This document shows, in pieces, positions 26,539 through 35,695 of a stretch of 64,000 nt of DNA (within the stretch, counting starts at the first letter, position 1; the number at the start of each line of letters is the position of its first letter). Where the stretch lies: assembly GCF_000719135.1 (NCBI RefSeq), contig NZ_JOEK01000008.1, positions 186,001 to 250,000 of the forward strand, written 5' to 3'. Below the pieces are notes generated by a model. That model ran no database searches. It was not told the DNA's origin and saw nothing but the letters and a program-made list of their open reading frames with translations. Made by a program: the position numbers and the translations under genes. The stretch is from Streptomyces avicenniae. GTDB taxonomy: Bacteria > Actinomycetota > Actinomycetes > Streptomycetales > Streptomycetaceae.

Positions 26539-27260
26539 TCAGCCCGCGATCCGCGCGCGGGCCTGCGCGAGGGCGACGCCGGGCGCGTCGGCGGCGGCGC
26601 ACGGGATGTCGGGCAGCACGCCCATGCCCTCCCAGTTGGTGCCCGAGACCGGGTTGACCGCCCGCGCGATCGGGACGGTCAGCTCCAGGTGCGGGTGGAC
26701 CTGCCAGCTGTCGCACGGGTGCGCGCCCCCGGCGGTGCGCTCGCCGACGACCACGGCGCGGCCGGGCTGCTGAAGGTCGTAGGCCAGCTCCTCGGCGGCG
26801 GAGAACGTGACACCGCTGGTCAGGACGTACAGCGGTTTCGTCCCGCCGAAGCGCGGTCCCGGCACGTGCGGCAGCGTCCAGAACTGCTCGTGGCGGTCGC
26901 CCTCGCGCCGGTGCAGGGTGTTCAGGTGCGTCCGCCCGTCGAACAGATAGGTGCAGACGTACGAGACGGCGCCGGGGGAACCGCCCCGGTTGCCCGCAGG
27001 TCGAGGATCAGGGCGCGGGCGGGCGCGACCAGGGTGAGCGCGGCGGTCAGCGGCCCGGCCGACCGGTCGGGCGGGAACAGCTCAGGCCCCAGCTCCAGCA
27101 GGGCGACGCCGCCGTCGAGCAGTTCCACCTTCGGCACGCCGCCGAGGGATCCGTCGAACGTCAGGCGCTCCTCGGCCACGTGGGGCGCGCCCTGCCCCGG
27201 GGACGCCGAAGCCGGATCGGCTGACGGGGCGTCGGTGATGCCATGGGGACAGCTGAGCAC
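26539..27260 (-). pseudogene. S41 family peptidase, N-terminally truncated and frameshifted
   Basis: The C-terminal S41 core is in two frames: ERLTFDGSLGGVPKVELLDG to ALILDLR, then TYLFDGRTHLN to TSGVTFSAAEELAYDLQQPG, AVVVGERTAGGAHP and PVSGTNWEGMGVLPDI. The break is at about 26995-27000, where one base is missing: CTGCGGGCAACC would read LRGNRGGSPGAVSYVCTYLFDGR if restored. The Ser nucleophile region (TSGVTFSAAEE) is intact. The usual N-terminal helical domain is absent. A sequencing error could explain the frameshift but not the short N-terminus. Confidence 0.75.
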
Positions 27261-27281
27261 ACGGCGCGAAGGGGCCGCGGT

Positions 27282-28289
27282 TCAGGCCGCGTCGAGCTGT
27301 CCGGCGGGCCCGGCGGCGCGGGCGCCGAAGCGGCGCCTGGCACGGTCGGCCGCCGCCTCCGCGCGGCGGCGGCGTTCGTCCGCCGGGTCGAGGGAGAGCT
27401 GCCGGGCGCTGTGCGAGACGTCCGTCAGGTCCTCGGCGCGCAGCGCGACCGCGCGGACGCGGGCCCGCTGGAGGCCGAGCGCGTCGTGCAGGGCGTAGGC
27501 GGTGCCGGCCAACGCCGGGGTGTGGGCGGTCGGTTCGGTCAGGGTGCGGCGGCGCGTGGAGACGGTGCGGTCGGCGTAGCGGACGGTGAGGGTGAGGGCG
27601 CGGGTGGTCTGCCCGGTGTCGCGCAGCCGGAAGCCGAGCCGGTCGGCGAGGGTGAGCAGGGCGCGGCGGCGTACGGCGGGGTCCAGCTCGTCGTGGCCGA
27701 ACCGGTGCTCGGCCGCCGTGGACCTGGCCGGTGTGCCGGGGACGACGGAGGTCGGGTCGATGCCCCGGGCGAGGTCCTGCACCCGGCGGGCGGTGGAGGC
27801 GCCCAGGATGCGCTGGAGCGTGAGGGCCGGGGCGGCGGCCAGCAGGCCCGCGGTGCCGATGCCGTACGCGGCGAGGGCGCGGGCGGTGGCGGGGCCGACG
27901 CCGTGCAGGTCGGCGGCGGGCCGGTCGGCGAGGAAGGCGGCGATCGCGTCCGGGTCGTCGGGCACGGCGGCGATCCCGGGGCCGCCGCCGGGCCGGGCCG
28001 CGGCCAGCCGCGCCAGCAGCGGGTTGGGGCCGACGCCGATGGCGCAGTCGGTGCCGTGCAGGGCGAGGCCGCGCACCCGGACGAGCCGTGCGAGCCGTAC
28101 GGCGTCGAGGCCGAAGTAACGCAGGGCGCCCCGGACGTCGGCGAGCGCGGCGTCGGGCGGCAGCGGCTGGACGACGGGGGTGATGCCGTGCAGGACGCCG
28201 AGCAGCCCGGGGTGGGCCGAGCGGTCGGCGCCGTCCGTGGCGCGCGGGCCGGTGAGGTAGCGCACGTAGAGCACGTGCCGTCCGGTCAT
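27282..28289 (-). CDS. Y-family polymerase-like protein, ImuB-like accessory
   Basis: The 335-residue DinB/UmuC-related protein starts at ATG 28289, overlapping the DnaE2 stop (ATGA). The palm begins MTGRHVLYVRYL, lacking the Asp of the usual HxDxD(A)FF motif. The second motif reads PPDAALADVRGALRYFG where active enzymes have SxDEAFLDVTGxxRLFG, so the Glu is Ala. The HhH region DLHGVGPATARALAAYGIGTAGLL and the little-finger domain are present. The tail has QLSLDP at residues 297-302, a plausible beta-clamp motif. This combination matches ImuB, a non-catalytic DnaE2 partner, though it is shorter than mycobacterial ImuB. Confidence 0.85.
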   Translation of the reverse strand: MTGRHVLYVRYLTGPRATDGADRSAHPGLLGVLHGITPVVQPLPPDAALADVRGALRYFGLDAVRLARLVRVRGLALHGTDCAIGVGPNPLLARLAAARPGGGPGIAAVPDDPDAIAAFLADRPAADLHGVGPATARALAAYGIGTAGLLAAAPALTLQRILGASTARRVQDLARGIDPTSVVPGTPARSTAAEHRFGHDELDPAVRRRALLTLADRLGFRLRDTGQTTRALTLTVRYADRTVSTRRRTLTEPTAHTPALAGTAYALHDALGLQRARVRAVALRAEDLTDVSHSARQLSLDPADERRRRAEAAADRARRRFGARAAGPAGQLDAA

Positions 28290-31200
28290 CCCGCGCTCCC
28301 CGGGCTGGAGTGCCACAGCTTGCGCGGGGCGGCGGAGCCACCGGCCGGGCGCAGGTCGGCCCAGGGGTGGAGGGTGTAGCCGTTGCCCAGGTCGATGCGG
28401 CGGGTGACGCCTTCGGGGGCCTCCGTGTCCGCGGGGTTCGCCGTGAGGCGTTCGGCGACCGCGTCGAGGCCGCCGGTGCGGCGCAGGTCGGCCAGTTCGG
28501 CGAGGTCCCACGCGGCCTCGCCGACCACGGTCAGCGTGCGCGGGCCGCGCCGCTGGACGGTGCCGCGCACCAGCAGCAGCCAGGAGTGGAAGACGGTGTG
28601 GGCGCAGGCGGCGTGGCTGTCCTCGAAGAAGGCCAGGTCCACGAGCCCCGTGGTGTCGTCGAGGGTGGCGAAGACGACGCGCCTGCCCGAGCGGATCGGC
28701 GGGGTCTGGGTGGCGGCCTTGGCCCCCGCGACCAGCACGGTGTCGCCGTGCCGCGCCTCGCGCAGGCGGCGGGCGGTGAGCACGCCGAGTTCGTCGAGGA
28801 ACGCGCGGTGCCCCGTCAGCAGGTGCTGCTGGGTCTCCATGCCGAGCACGTCGAGCTCGGCGCCGAGCCGTTCGTCCGCGCCGAGGTCGGGCAGCCCGGC
28901 GGGGGGCGTGCGGGCGGCGTCGTCGCCGAACGGGAGCTGGCCGCCGCCCGGCCCGCTGCCGACGCGCTGCCGGTGCAGTTCGGCGATGTGCAGCAGCAGG
29001 TCGCGGCGGTTCGCGCCGAAGGCGTCGAGCGCGCCGACCATGGCGAGCCGTTCGGCGACCGGCCGGGACGGCGCGGCGCGCGCGAAGAGGTCGGTCAGCG
29101 AGCCGTACGGGCGCCCGGCGGCGATCCGTTCCGCCTCCTCGCCGCTGATCCCCCGGACGTCGCCGAGGGCGAGCCGGACACCCCACCGCCCTGATTCGGA
29201 CTCCAGTTCGATTCGATAGGCGGTGTCCGACGCGTTCACGTCCAGCGGCAGCACCGGCACCCCCCGCCGCCGCGCGTCGGCGAGCAGCAGCCGCTTCGGG
29301 TACATGCCCGGGTCGTGCGTGAGCAGCCCGGCGTAGAACGCGGCCGGGTGGTGCGCCTTGAGCCAGGCCGACTGGTAGGTGGGCACGGCGAACGCGACGG
29401 CGTGCGCCTTGCAGAAGCCGAACGAGCCGAAGGACTCGACGATCTCCCAGGTCCGCGCGACGACCTCGGGCGCGTACCCCCGTTTCCCCGCCTCGGCGGC
29501 GAACCAGGCGCCGACCCGCCCCTGCCGCTCCCGGTCGGACAACGCGCGGCGCGCCTCGTCCGCGAGCGCGCGGTCGCAGCCGGTCATGCGGGCGATCACG
29601 CCGATGACCTGCTCGTGGAAGACGACGACGCCGTGCGTCTCGCGCAGAATCGGCTCCAGGTCCTGGTGCGGGTACCGCGCGGGCCGCCGCCCGGCCCGGC
29701 TCTCGATGAACGGCCGCACCATGTCGGCGCCGACCGGCCCCGGCCTGAACAGCGATATATCGACAACCAGGTCGTGGAAGTCCTCCGGCTGGAGCCGCCC
29801 GATGAGATCGCGCTGCCCCGGCGACTCGATCTGGAAGCAGCCCAGCGTCTCGGACGTCCTGATCAGCCGGTACGTCTCCGGGTCACCCTGCGGCACGCGG
29901 TCGAGGTCGATGCGCTCGCCCCTGGCCCGTCCGGTCTCGGCGACGGCGTGCGCCATGGCGGACTGCATCCGCACGCCGAGCACGTCGAGCTTGAGCAGGC
30001 CGAGATCCTCCACGTCCTCCTTGTCGAACTGGGACATGGCGAAGCCCTCGCCGCTGGTCGGCACGACGGGGGTGCGGTCGCGCAGCGACACGTCCGACAG
30101 CAGCACGCCGCAGGGGTGCATGGCCACGCCGCGCGGCAGGGCGTCCAGCGCCTCGACCAGGTCCCACATGCGCGGCCCGTACGCGTCGGCGTCGAGGCCG
30201 CGCAGCTCCGGCAGCTCGGCCAGGGCGGCGCGCGCGTCCCTGGCCCTGATGTGCGGGAACGCCGTGGCCAGCCGCCCCGTCTCCGCCGGGTCGAGGCCGA
30301 GGGCGAGCCCGACGTCGCGGATCGCGTGCCGGACGCGGTACGTCTCCGGCATCGCGACGGTCGCGACGCGCCGCTCCCCGAAGCGCTCGAAGATCGCCCG
30401 GTACGCGTCGAGGCGGCGGGCGGACTCCACGTCGATGTCGATGTCGGGCAGCACGGCGCGGCGCGGCGAGAGGAACCGTTCCATCAGCAGCCCGTGCTCC
30501 ACCGGGTCGGCGTGCGCGATGCCGAGGAGGTGGTTGACGAGGGAGCCCGCGCCCGAGCCGCGCGCGGTGACGCGGATGCCGAGGCCCCTGACGTCCCGCA
30601 CGACCTGGGCGACGGTGAGGAAGTACGACGCGAACCCGAGGCGGGCGATCACGTCCAGCTCGGCGTCGAGCCTGGCCCAGCGCCCCGGGTCGCGTTCGAG
30701 GCGGCGGGCCAGCATCCCGGCGGCGCAGCGCGAACGCAGGACGCGGTCGGCCGTCCGGTCGGCCGCGCCGACGAGGCGCGCCTCCGGGAAGTGGACGCTG
30801 CCGACGCCGAGGTCGCCCTCGGGATCGACGCGGCAGGACTGCGCCGTCTCCTCGGTGACGGTCAGCAGGCGGCGCGCCTCGGTGGCGCCCATCCCGGCCG
30901 CCGTGGCGACGGCGTCGGCCGCCTCCGCCATGGCGGCCGGGCCCTTGAGCCAGCGCTCGCCGTTGTCGTGCGGCCCGCGCGGGTCGATGGGGACGAGGCG
31001 GCGGGCGGCGTCGAGGACGTCGGCGACCTGCCCCTGCCCCGGGTCGGCGTAGCGCACGCCGTTGGTGAGCACGGGCGGGACACCGGCGGTGGCGGCGAGG
31101 CCGAGGGTGCGGGCGGCGGTGCGCGGCGGGCCGCTGGCGTCCACGGCGAGGCGCAGTCCGTCACCGGCGGTCTCGCGCCAGGGGGCGAGCAGCCGCGCGG

Positions 31201-31717
31201 CACGGTCGGGGCGGCCCGCCGTCAGGGCGCGTCCCGGCGGGGAGTCGGGGCCGAGCAGGACGACGAGGCCGTCGAGCCCGCCGCCCGTCACCTCGTCCCA
31301 GGGCAGCAGGGGGCGTTCGCCCGTCCCGGCGACGGCGGCGTGCGCGGCGGTGATCAGGCGGCACAGCCGGGCCCATCCGGCGGCGCCGTCGCGGGCGAGG
31401 AAGGTGACGCGGGGCGCGGACTCGTCGGTGAACGCGCCGCCGCGCGCGGGCGTGCGCCGCCGGGCGGCCGTGCCGGGGGGGCCGTCGGCGGGGTCGGGGG
31501 CGGCGACGGCCAGCTCGACGCCGTAGACCGGCCTGATCCCGGCGGCGGCGCAGGCGCGGGTGAAGCGCACGGCGCCCGCGAGCGTGTCGCGGTCGGTCAG
31601 GGCGAGGGCGTCCATGCCGCGCTCAGCCGCCCGCTCGGCGAGGCGCCCGGGGTGGGAGGCGCCGTAGCGGGCGGAGAAGCCGGAGACGGCGTGCAGGTGC
31701 GTGAAACGCGGGGTCAT
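28286..31717 (-). CDS. dnaE2: Error-prone DNA polymerase DnaE2 (ImuC)
   Basis: The 1143-residue C-family polymerase performs damage-induced mutagenic synthesis. The PHP domain starts FTHLHAVSGFSARYGASHPG. The palm has the metal Asp motif VLPDIDIDVESARR and the conserved ARGSGAGSLVNHLLGIAHADP, then FRPGPVGADMVRPFI, and the C-terminal OB fold (VVFATLDDTTGLVDLAFFED). ATG 31717 has GGGAGG five bases upstream; GTG 31723 is the alternative. The length fits DnaE2 rather than replicative DnaE1. An SOS box lies 77 bases upstream. The PHP metal motif HLHAVSG is degenerate, as expected for DnaE2. Confidence 0.93.
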   Translation of the reverse strand: MTPRFTHLHAVSGFSARYGASHPGRLAERAAERGMDALALTDRDTLAGAVRFTRACAAAGIRPVYGVELAVAAPDPADGPPGTAARRRTPARGGAFTDESAPRVTFLARDGAAGWARLCRLITAAHAAVAGTGERPLLPWDEVTGGGLDGLVVLLGPDSPPGRALTAGRPDRAARLLAPWRETAGDGLRLAVDASGPPRTAARTLGLAATAGVPPVLTNGVRYADPGQGQVADVLDAARRLVPIDPRGPHDNGERWLKGPAAMAEAADAVATAAGMGATEARRLLTVTEETAQSCRVDPEGDLGVGSVHFPEARLVGAADRTADRVLRSRCAAGMLARRLERDPGRWARLDAELDVIARLGFASYFLTVAQVVRDVRGLGIRVTARGSGAGSLVNHLLGIAHADPVEHGLLMERFLSPRRAVLPDIDIDVESARRLDAYRAIFERFGERRVATVAMPETYRVRHAIRDVGLALGLDPAETGRLATAFPHIRARDARAALAELPELRGLDADAYGPRMWDLVEALDALPRGVAMHPCGVLLSDVSLRDRTPVVPTSGEGFAMSQFDKEDVEDLGLLKLDVLGVRMQSAMAHAVAETGRARGERIDLDRVPQGDPETYRLIRTSETLGCFQIESPGQRDLIGRLQPEDFHDLVVDISLFRPGPVGADMVRPFIESRAGRRPARYPHQDLEPILRETHGVVVFHEQVIGVIARMTGCDRALADEARRALSDRERQGRVGAWFAAEAGKRGYAPEVVARTWEIVESFGSFGFCKAHAVAFAVPTYQSAWLKAHHPAAFYAGLLTHDPGMYPKRLLLADARRRGVPVLPLDVNASDTAYRIELESESGRWGVRLALGDVRGISGEEAERIAAGRPYGSLTDLFARAAPSRPVAERLAMVGALDAFGANRRDLLLHIAELHRQRVGSGPGGGQLPFGDDAARTPPAGLPDLGADERLGAELDVLGMETQQHLLTGHRAFLDELGVLTARRLREARHGDTVLVAGAKAATQTPPIRSGRRVVFATLDDTTGLVDLAFFEDSHAACAHTVFHSWLLLVRGTVQRRGPRTLTVVGEAAWDLAELADLRRTGGLDAVAERLTANPADTEAPEGVTRRIDLGNGYTLHPWADLRPAGGSAAPRKLWHSSPGSAG

Positions 31718-31793
31718 CCGCACCTCCCGTCATGCCTCGGCCCCCCGCCCCTCGCGTCCCTCGCCGGCCCTGGGGTCCACCATAAACCAGCCA

Positions 31794-31809
31794 TCGAACA
31801 TGTGTACGA
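31794..31809. promoter_or_regulatory. LexA/SOS box
   Basis: TCGAACATGTGTACGA matches the actinobacterial SOS consensus TCGAAC-N4-GTTCGA with one change. It is 77 bases upstream of dnaE2 and 74 before the divergent HAD gene. Confidence 0.85.
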
Positions 31810-31882
31810 GTGATAAGCGCCGCAGGTCAGCGGCGACCGTCCCCGCACCGTGGCCGGAATCCGTACGCGTTAGGCTGCCCGG

Positions 31883-32539
31883 GTGGCGCTTCCCCTTGAA
31901 CTGGTGATCTTCGACTGCGACGGCGTGCTGGTGGACAGCGAACCCCTCGCGCTGCGCGTGTGCGTCGAGTTGGGCGCCGAACTGGGCTGGCCCCTCACCG
32001 AGCACGAGATCATCGACCGCTTCCTCGGCCGCTCCGAGCAGTCCGTCCGCCTCCAGGTCGCGCAGCGGCTCGGCGAGGCCCTGGCCGCGCGCTGGGGCGA
32101 GGAGTACCGGCTGCGGCTGGCCGACGTCATCGACGCGGAGCTGACCGAGATCGAGGGCATCTCCGAGGCCCTGGACGCGCTCGGCCCGCTCCCCCACTGC
32201 ATCGCCTCAAGCGGCGGACACGACAAGATGCGCCGCACGCTGAGCCGTACCGGGCTGTACGACCGGTTCGCCGGGCGCATCTTCAGCGCGACCGAGGTGG
32301 CGCGCGGCAAGCCGGAGCCCGACCTGTTCCTGCACGCGGCGGAGCGGATGGGCGTGCCGCCCGAGCACTGCGTCGTCGTGGAGGACAGTCAGTACGGCGT
32401 ACGGGCCGCCCGCGCGGCCGGGATGCGCTCGTTCGGCTACGCGGGCGGGCTCACCCCTGCGGAGTGGCTGGCGGGCCCCGAGACCGTCGTGTTCGACGAC
32501 ATGCGCGCGCTGCCCGGGCTGCTCGGCATCGGCGTCTGA
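31883..32539 (+). CDS. HAD superfamily hydrolase (beta-phosphoglucomutase/phosphatase-like)
   Basis: The 218-residue protein has the HAD motifs in order: IFDCDGVLVDSEPLA (nucleophile Asp in motif I), IASSGG (II), KPEPDLF with the Lys (III) and VVVEDSQYGVRAARAAGM (IV). The helical cap lies between residues 20 and 85, as in subfamily IA phosphatases/phosphomutases such as YfbT/GPH. It is cytoplasmic; the substrate is probably a sugar phosphate or glycerol phosphate. GTG 31883 starts the gene. It is convergent with the glycosyltransferase, with a one-base gap between stops. Confidence 0.88.
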   Translation: MALPLELVIFDCDGVLVDSEPLALRVCVELGAELGWPLTEHEIIDRFLGRSEQSVRLQVAQRLGEALAARWGEEYRLRLADVIDAELTEIEGISEALDALGPLPHCIASSGGHDKMRRTLSRTGLYDRFAGRIFSATEVARGKPEPDLFLHAAERMGVPPEHCVVVEDSQYGVRAARAAGMRSFGYAGGLTPAEWLAGPETVVFDDMRALPGLLGIGV

Positions 32540-32540
32540 C

Positions 32541-34553
32541 TCACCCGTCGGCGGCGGGCGGCGCGACGGCCCGCGCGCTCATGACCAGCGCGTTGTCCGA
32601 GGTGTACCCCACGCGCACGGCCGCCCCGCCGCGGACGGCCGCCGGGTAGACGTCCGTCCCCTTGCGATCGGCGCCGTCCCCGCCGATGCGCCCGGCCGTG
32701 ATCACGCGGCCGTCCGCGGTCCGCAGCCGTATCTCCCACCGGGTCGCGCCCTCCGGCGCCCGCCGGGCGAACGCCTCCCCGTAGGGCAGGGTGAGCAGCA
32801 GCCGCTCCCCGTCGAGGGCCTCGGCCGATACGGGGAAGTCACGCCCGGTGTCGAGGGCGCAGGCGGCGAAGACGCCCTCCACCTGCCCGGGGGCGAGGCC
32901 GCCGAGGAGCCGCACGGTGACGGTGGCCGCCTCCTCGTGCGCCGCTACGCCGATGACCTCCGCGTGGACGGGGCGCCGCCAGACGCGGATCGTGAGGTTG
33001 CCGTCCTTGGTGGTGTAGGGAATCCAGGAGGTCACGCCCCCCGCGTCCACGGCGGGCGGCGCGGTGACGAGCGCGGCCTGCTCGACGAGCGCGGCGGCGA
33101 CGCGCCGCGGCTTGCCGTCCCCCGTCGCGAGGAAGCAGTCCCACCGGCCCTCGGCGAGCGTGTGGGCGGCACGCGGGACGGCGGCGCGTCCGTCACCGTC
33201 CCCGGTCAAGGGAACGCGTATCTCCCGGCGCGGGGACGACCTGCGCAGCCGCAGCACCAGCTCTCCCCGCGCGGAGGGCCCGAGGGCGACGGTGAACCCG
33301 CCGTCCGGGGTCGCGGCGCAGCGGGCGGACGGCGGCCCCGGCGCGGGCTCGGCCGTCACGGGGGCGGCGGCCCGCCGCTTCCGCCCGCCGAGCAGGCTCC
33401 GCAGCTTCCCGGCCGGGCGCAGCGCGGGCCGCAACTGCCAGAACAGTTCCTCGTAGCGGCGGGCTATCGCGTCCGGCCGGTAGCGCGCCGCCGTGACCTT
33501 GCCCTTCGCGCCCATGCGGTGGCGCAGCGCGGCGTCCGTCATCAGCGTCCGCAGGCCCTGCGCGACGGCGTCGGGGCCGCCTTCCGGCGGGACGAGCAGG
33601 CCGTCCTCGCCGTGCGTGATGATCTCGCGCGGCCCGACGGGGCAGTCCACGGAGACCACCGGCACGCCGCAGGCCATCGCCTCCACGACGGTGAGGCCGA
33701 ACGACTCGTACTCGGAGGTCACGGCGGCGATCGCGCCCTTGGCCCACTCGGTCTCGACGGGCGCCGCCGCCCCCATGAGGCGGGCGCGGTCGGACAGGCC
33801 GAGCCGTTCGATGTGCTCCCGCAGCTCGGGCTTCGCCGGGCCACGGCCGTAGATCCGCAGCTCCCAGTCGGGGAACTCGCCGGTCAGCTTGGCGAACGCG
33901 TCGAGGAGCCGGTCGTAGCGCTTGGTCGGGGTCAGCCGCCCGGCGGCGACGATCACCCGGCTGTCCCCGGTGGACGGCGCGACGGCGGGCGCGGGCGAGG
34001 CGTTGGGGAGGGGGAGGATGCGGGTGCGGACGCCGGGCAGCGCCGCGCGGTAGTCGGCGGCGTCGGCGGCGGTCACGGGGAGGAACGCGTCCAGCAGCGG
34101 CACGACGGCCAGTTGCAGGTCACGCGACACGGCGGACCGTGTGCCCAGCTGCGAGTGCTCCTGCGCCACCCGCAGGTAGCGGGCGTCGCCGAGCCGTCCG
34201 AGGTAGGTGTTGAGCGGGGGCCGGGTGCCGATCACGACGTCGGCGTCGGTGTCCGCGAGGAACGCGCCCATCCGCTCGTCGCTGAGCCGTGACCCGTTCA
34301 GGTCCCACTCCGGCAGCACCCGGCTCGGCCCGGCCTGCGCGAGCAGCGCGGCGTCCTGCGCGCCCTCCCGCCCGTCGATCAGCGGCACGATCCTGACGCG
34401 CGGGTCGAACGTGAAGCTGGTGGCGTCACGGTGCCGGTGGAGGCTCACGACCGTGACGGTGTGCCGCTCGGCGAACGCGGCCGACAGGTTCGAGACGGCA
34501 CGGATGGTGCCGCCGATGCCGTAGGCGTTGTTGAGCAGGAACGTGATGTTCAC
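32541..34553 (-). CDS. GT4 glycosyltransferase with C-terminal beta-rich extension
   Basis: The 670-residue protein starts at GTG 34553 with GGGGAAG upstream. Residues 1-380 form a GT-B glycosyltransferase: LLNNAYGIGGTIRAVSNL, VIVAAGRLTPTKRYDRLLDA, and the nucleotide-sugar site TSEYESFGLTVVEAMACGVPVVS. Residues 420-670 are a Pro/Ala linker and a beta-rich domain (ELVLRLRRSSPRREIRVPL, KDGNLTIRVWRRP). This layout is seen in streptomycete GT4 enzymes linked to teichoic-acid or cell-wall glycopolymer decoration; the polymer is not known. No membrane helix is present, so it acts at the cytoplasmic face. Confidence 0.85.
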   Translation of the reverse strand: MNITFLLNNAYGIGGTIRAVSNLSAAFAERHTVTVVSLHRHRDATSFTFDPRVRIVPLIDGREGAQDAALLAQAGPSRVLPEWDLNGSRLSDERMGAFLADTDADVVIGTRPPLNTYLGRLGDARYLRVAQEHSQLGTRSAVSRDLQLAVVPLLDAFLPVTAADAADYRAALPGVRTRILPLPNASPAPAVAPSTGDSRVIVAAGRLTPTKRYDRLLDAFAKLTGEFPDWELRIYGRGPAKPELREHIERLGLSDRARLMGAAAPVETEWAKGAIAAVTSEYESFGLTVVEAMACGVPVVSVDCPVGPREIITHGEDGLLVPPEGGPDAVAQGLRTLMTDAALRHRMGAKGKVTAARYRPDAIARRYEELFWQLRPALRPAGKLRSLLGGRKRRAAAPVTAEPAPGPPSARCAATPDGGFTVALGPSARGELVLRLRRSSPRREIRVPLTGDGDGRAAVPRAAHTLAEGRWDCFLATGDGKPRRVAAALVEQAALVTAPPAVDAGGVTSWIPYTTKDGNLTIRVWRRPVHAEVIGVAAHEEAATVTVRLLGGLAPGQVEGVFAACALDTGRDFPVSAEALDGERLLLTLPYGEAFARRAPEGATRWEIRLRTADGRVITAGRIGGDGADRKGTDVYPAAVRGGAAVRVGYTSDNALVMSARAVAPPAADG

Positions 34554-34572
34554 GGCGACTTCCCCTACACAT

Positions 34573-34588
34573 TCCCCACATGTGGGGA
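34573..34588. promoter_or_regulatory. Perfect palindrome upstream of glycosyltransferase
   Basis: TCCCCACATGTGGGGA is a 16-bp perfect palindrome 20 bases before the GTG. It is a candidate operator for an unknown regulator. Confidence 0.45.
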
Positions 34589-34973
34589 CTTTCCCCTCAC
34601 GATCAGCGCTCAACGCTGCTACATGCACGATACACGCAACACGCCCTATCGCCATGTCGGCAAATAAATTACCTACAACTACCACATAGCACGCTCAAAA
34701 CATGAGAAAGACCACAGATGACCTTATCCGCGGACACGTCATCGACTCGCACTCGTCCCGCTTCCCTCGTACCCCCGTCACGGACCGGCGTCGCAGTGAA
34801 GCGGACCGTCGCAAGGCGTAAGACGATGGCGCGGGAGACGGACAGGGACAGTTCCCCTGTCCACCGCGCCGCTCTCCGGACTTCTGCCGACTTCGTCCGA
34901 ACAGACACGGAGCGCGGAGGCCATCGCCCTGGCCGAGGCGCGGGCCAGTTGCGACCGGGCAGTTCCCAGCGTT
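34589..34973. other. Lower-GC spacer before toxin-like gene
   Basis: This is the least GC-rich stretch so far (for example cggcaaataaattacctac at 34660-34678). One plus-strand frame runs open from about 34800 into the toxin-like gene and reads SAEAIALAEARASCDRAVPS just before it. The next gene may therefore be the tail of a longer, decayed protein. Confidence 0.45.
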
Positions 34974-35270
34974 GTGGACCTCGATTCGACATGGCAACGG
35001 ATGGGGTTCACGAATCGCTCAGAATTTGGTGATATGGCGTGGGGCGGTCGGAGCCTCGCAGACGCCAGCAGGCTCAAGACTCCTGAGCAGGTAGAGGTAA
35101 TGAGGGCGATCGGCATGACCCGCGATGACGCCCAAATCTGGCGAAACTTTCATCAAGACATTCACGACAGGTCAGCGGAAAAGTTCCCCGACAACCCGGA
35201 AAGAGTCAATCCCAGCACCGGATCAAGAGCAGATTTGTTCCAGTACCACATGGACAACCTTCAAGGATGA
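34974..35270 (+). CDS. Possible polymorphic-toxin C-terminal fragment
   Basis: The 98-residue reading from GTG 34974 includes LKTPEQVEVMRAIGMTRDDAQIWRNFHQDI, here split as EVMRAIGMTRDD and AQIWRNFHQDI, and ends NPERVNPSTGSRADLFQYHMDNLQ. The pattern of W-R-x-F-(Y/H) followed by NP..NPS..(G)RAxL is found at the extreme C-terminus of several polymorphic toxins (LXG/RHS-type tips). The frame is open for at least 170 bases upstream without a clear start, suggesting an orphan toxin tip. It overlaps or abuts the next small gene, the usual toxin-immunity spacing. Resemblance is from memory only. Confidence 0.45.
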   Translation: MDLDSTWQRMGFTNRSEFGDMAWGGRSLADASRLKTPEQVEVMRAIGMTRDDAQIWRNFHQDIHDRSAEKFPDNPERVNPSTGSRADLFQYHMDNLQG

Positions 35271-35272
35271 AA

Positions 35273-35518
35273 ATGAGATTCACCATGCGCACGGACCGGC
35301 ACATTGCAGTGGCCTTCGAGCCGACAGCAGCTGAGTACATGTTGGAGCCAGGCAGACCCATCGCGGTGGAATGGTTCGGAGGAGGCGATGACGGCATGGT
35401 TTCCATGGAATCGGGGGCTCTCATCGTGGCTGCCCCTGCTGGTGGTCACAGCAGGGCATGGGATGCCGACGGAAGGGAAATTTACATCGGTCCTGAATCG
35501 GGACCGGACGCGCACTGA
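35273..35518 (+). CDS. Small hypothetical protein, putative immunity gene
   Basis: The 81-residue acidic beta-rich protein (RFTMRTDRHIAVAFEPTAAE, PGRPIAVEWFGGGDDGMVSM) has no recognised family. ATG 35273 has AAGGA five bases upstream, and that site lies inside the end of the toxin-like gene, so the pair is translationally coupled. ATG 35267 is the alternative start. Position and size suggest an immunity protein; this is inference. Confidence 0.45.
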   Translation: MRFTMRTDRHIAVAFEPTAAEYMLEPGRPIAVEWFGGGDDGMVSMESGALIVAAPAGGHSRAWDADGREIYIGPESGPDAH

Positions 35519-35695
35519 TCCCGACAGCAAAGGCTCGCGGAGTCACGCAATCCACGAGAGGTCCGGGAGGCCGGGCAACCCCGCCTCATGCATCCGGAGT
35601 TCGCCCGGCTCGGAGAGGTGCCGCCACCGTCGATGGCAGAGTGATCCGACACGAACGCCGCCGAACCTCCAGTCACCCACGCACACCGGAGCGCC

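Noticed and set aside
29315..31813. 832-residue plus-strand ORF opposite dnaE2
   Set aside because: It is a shadow of dnaE2; composition is Gly/Arg/Glu-rich with no domain.
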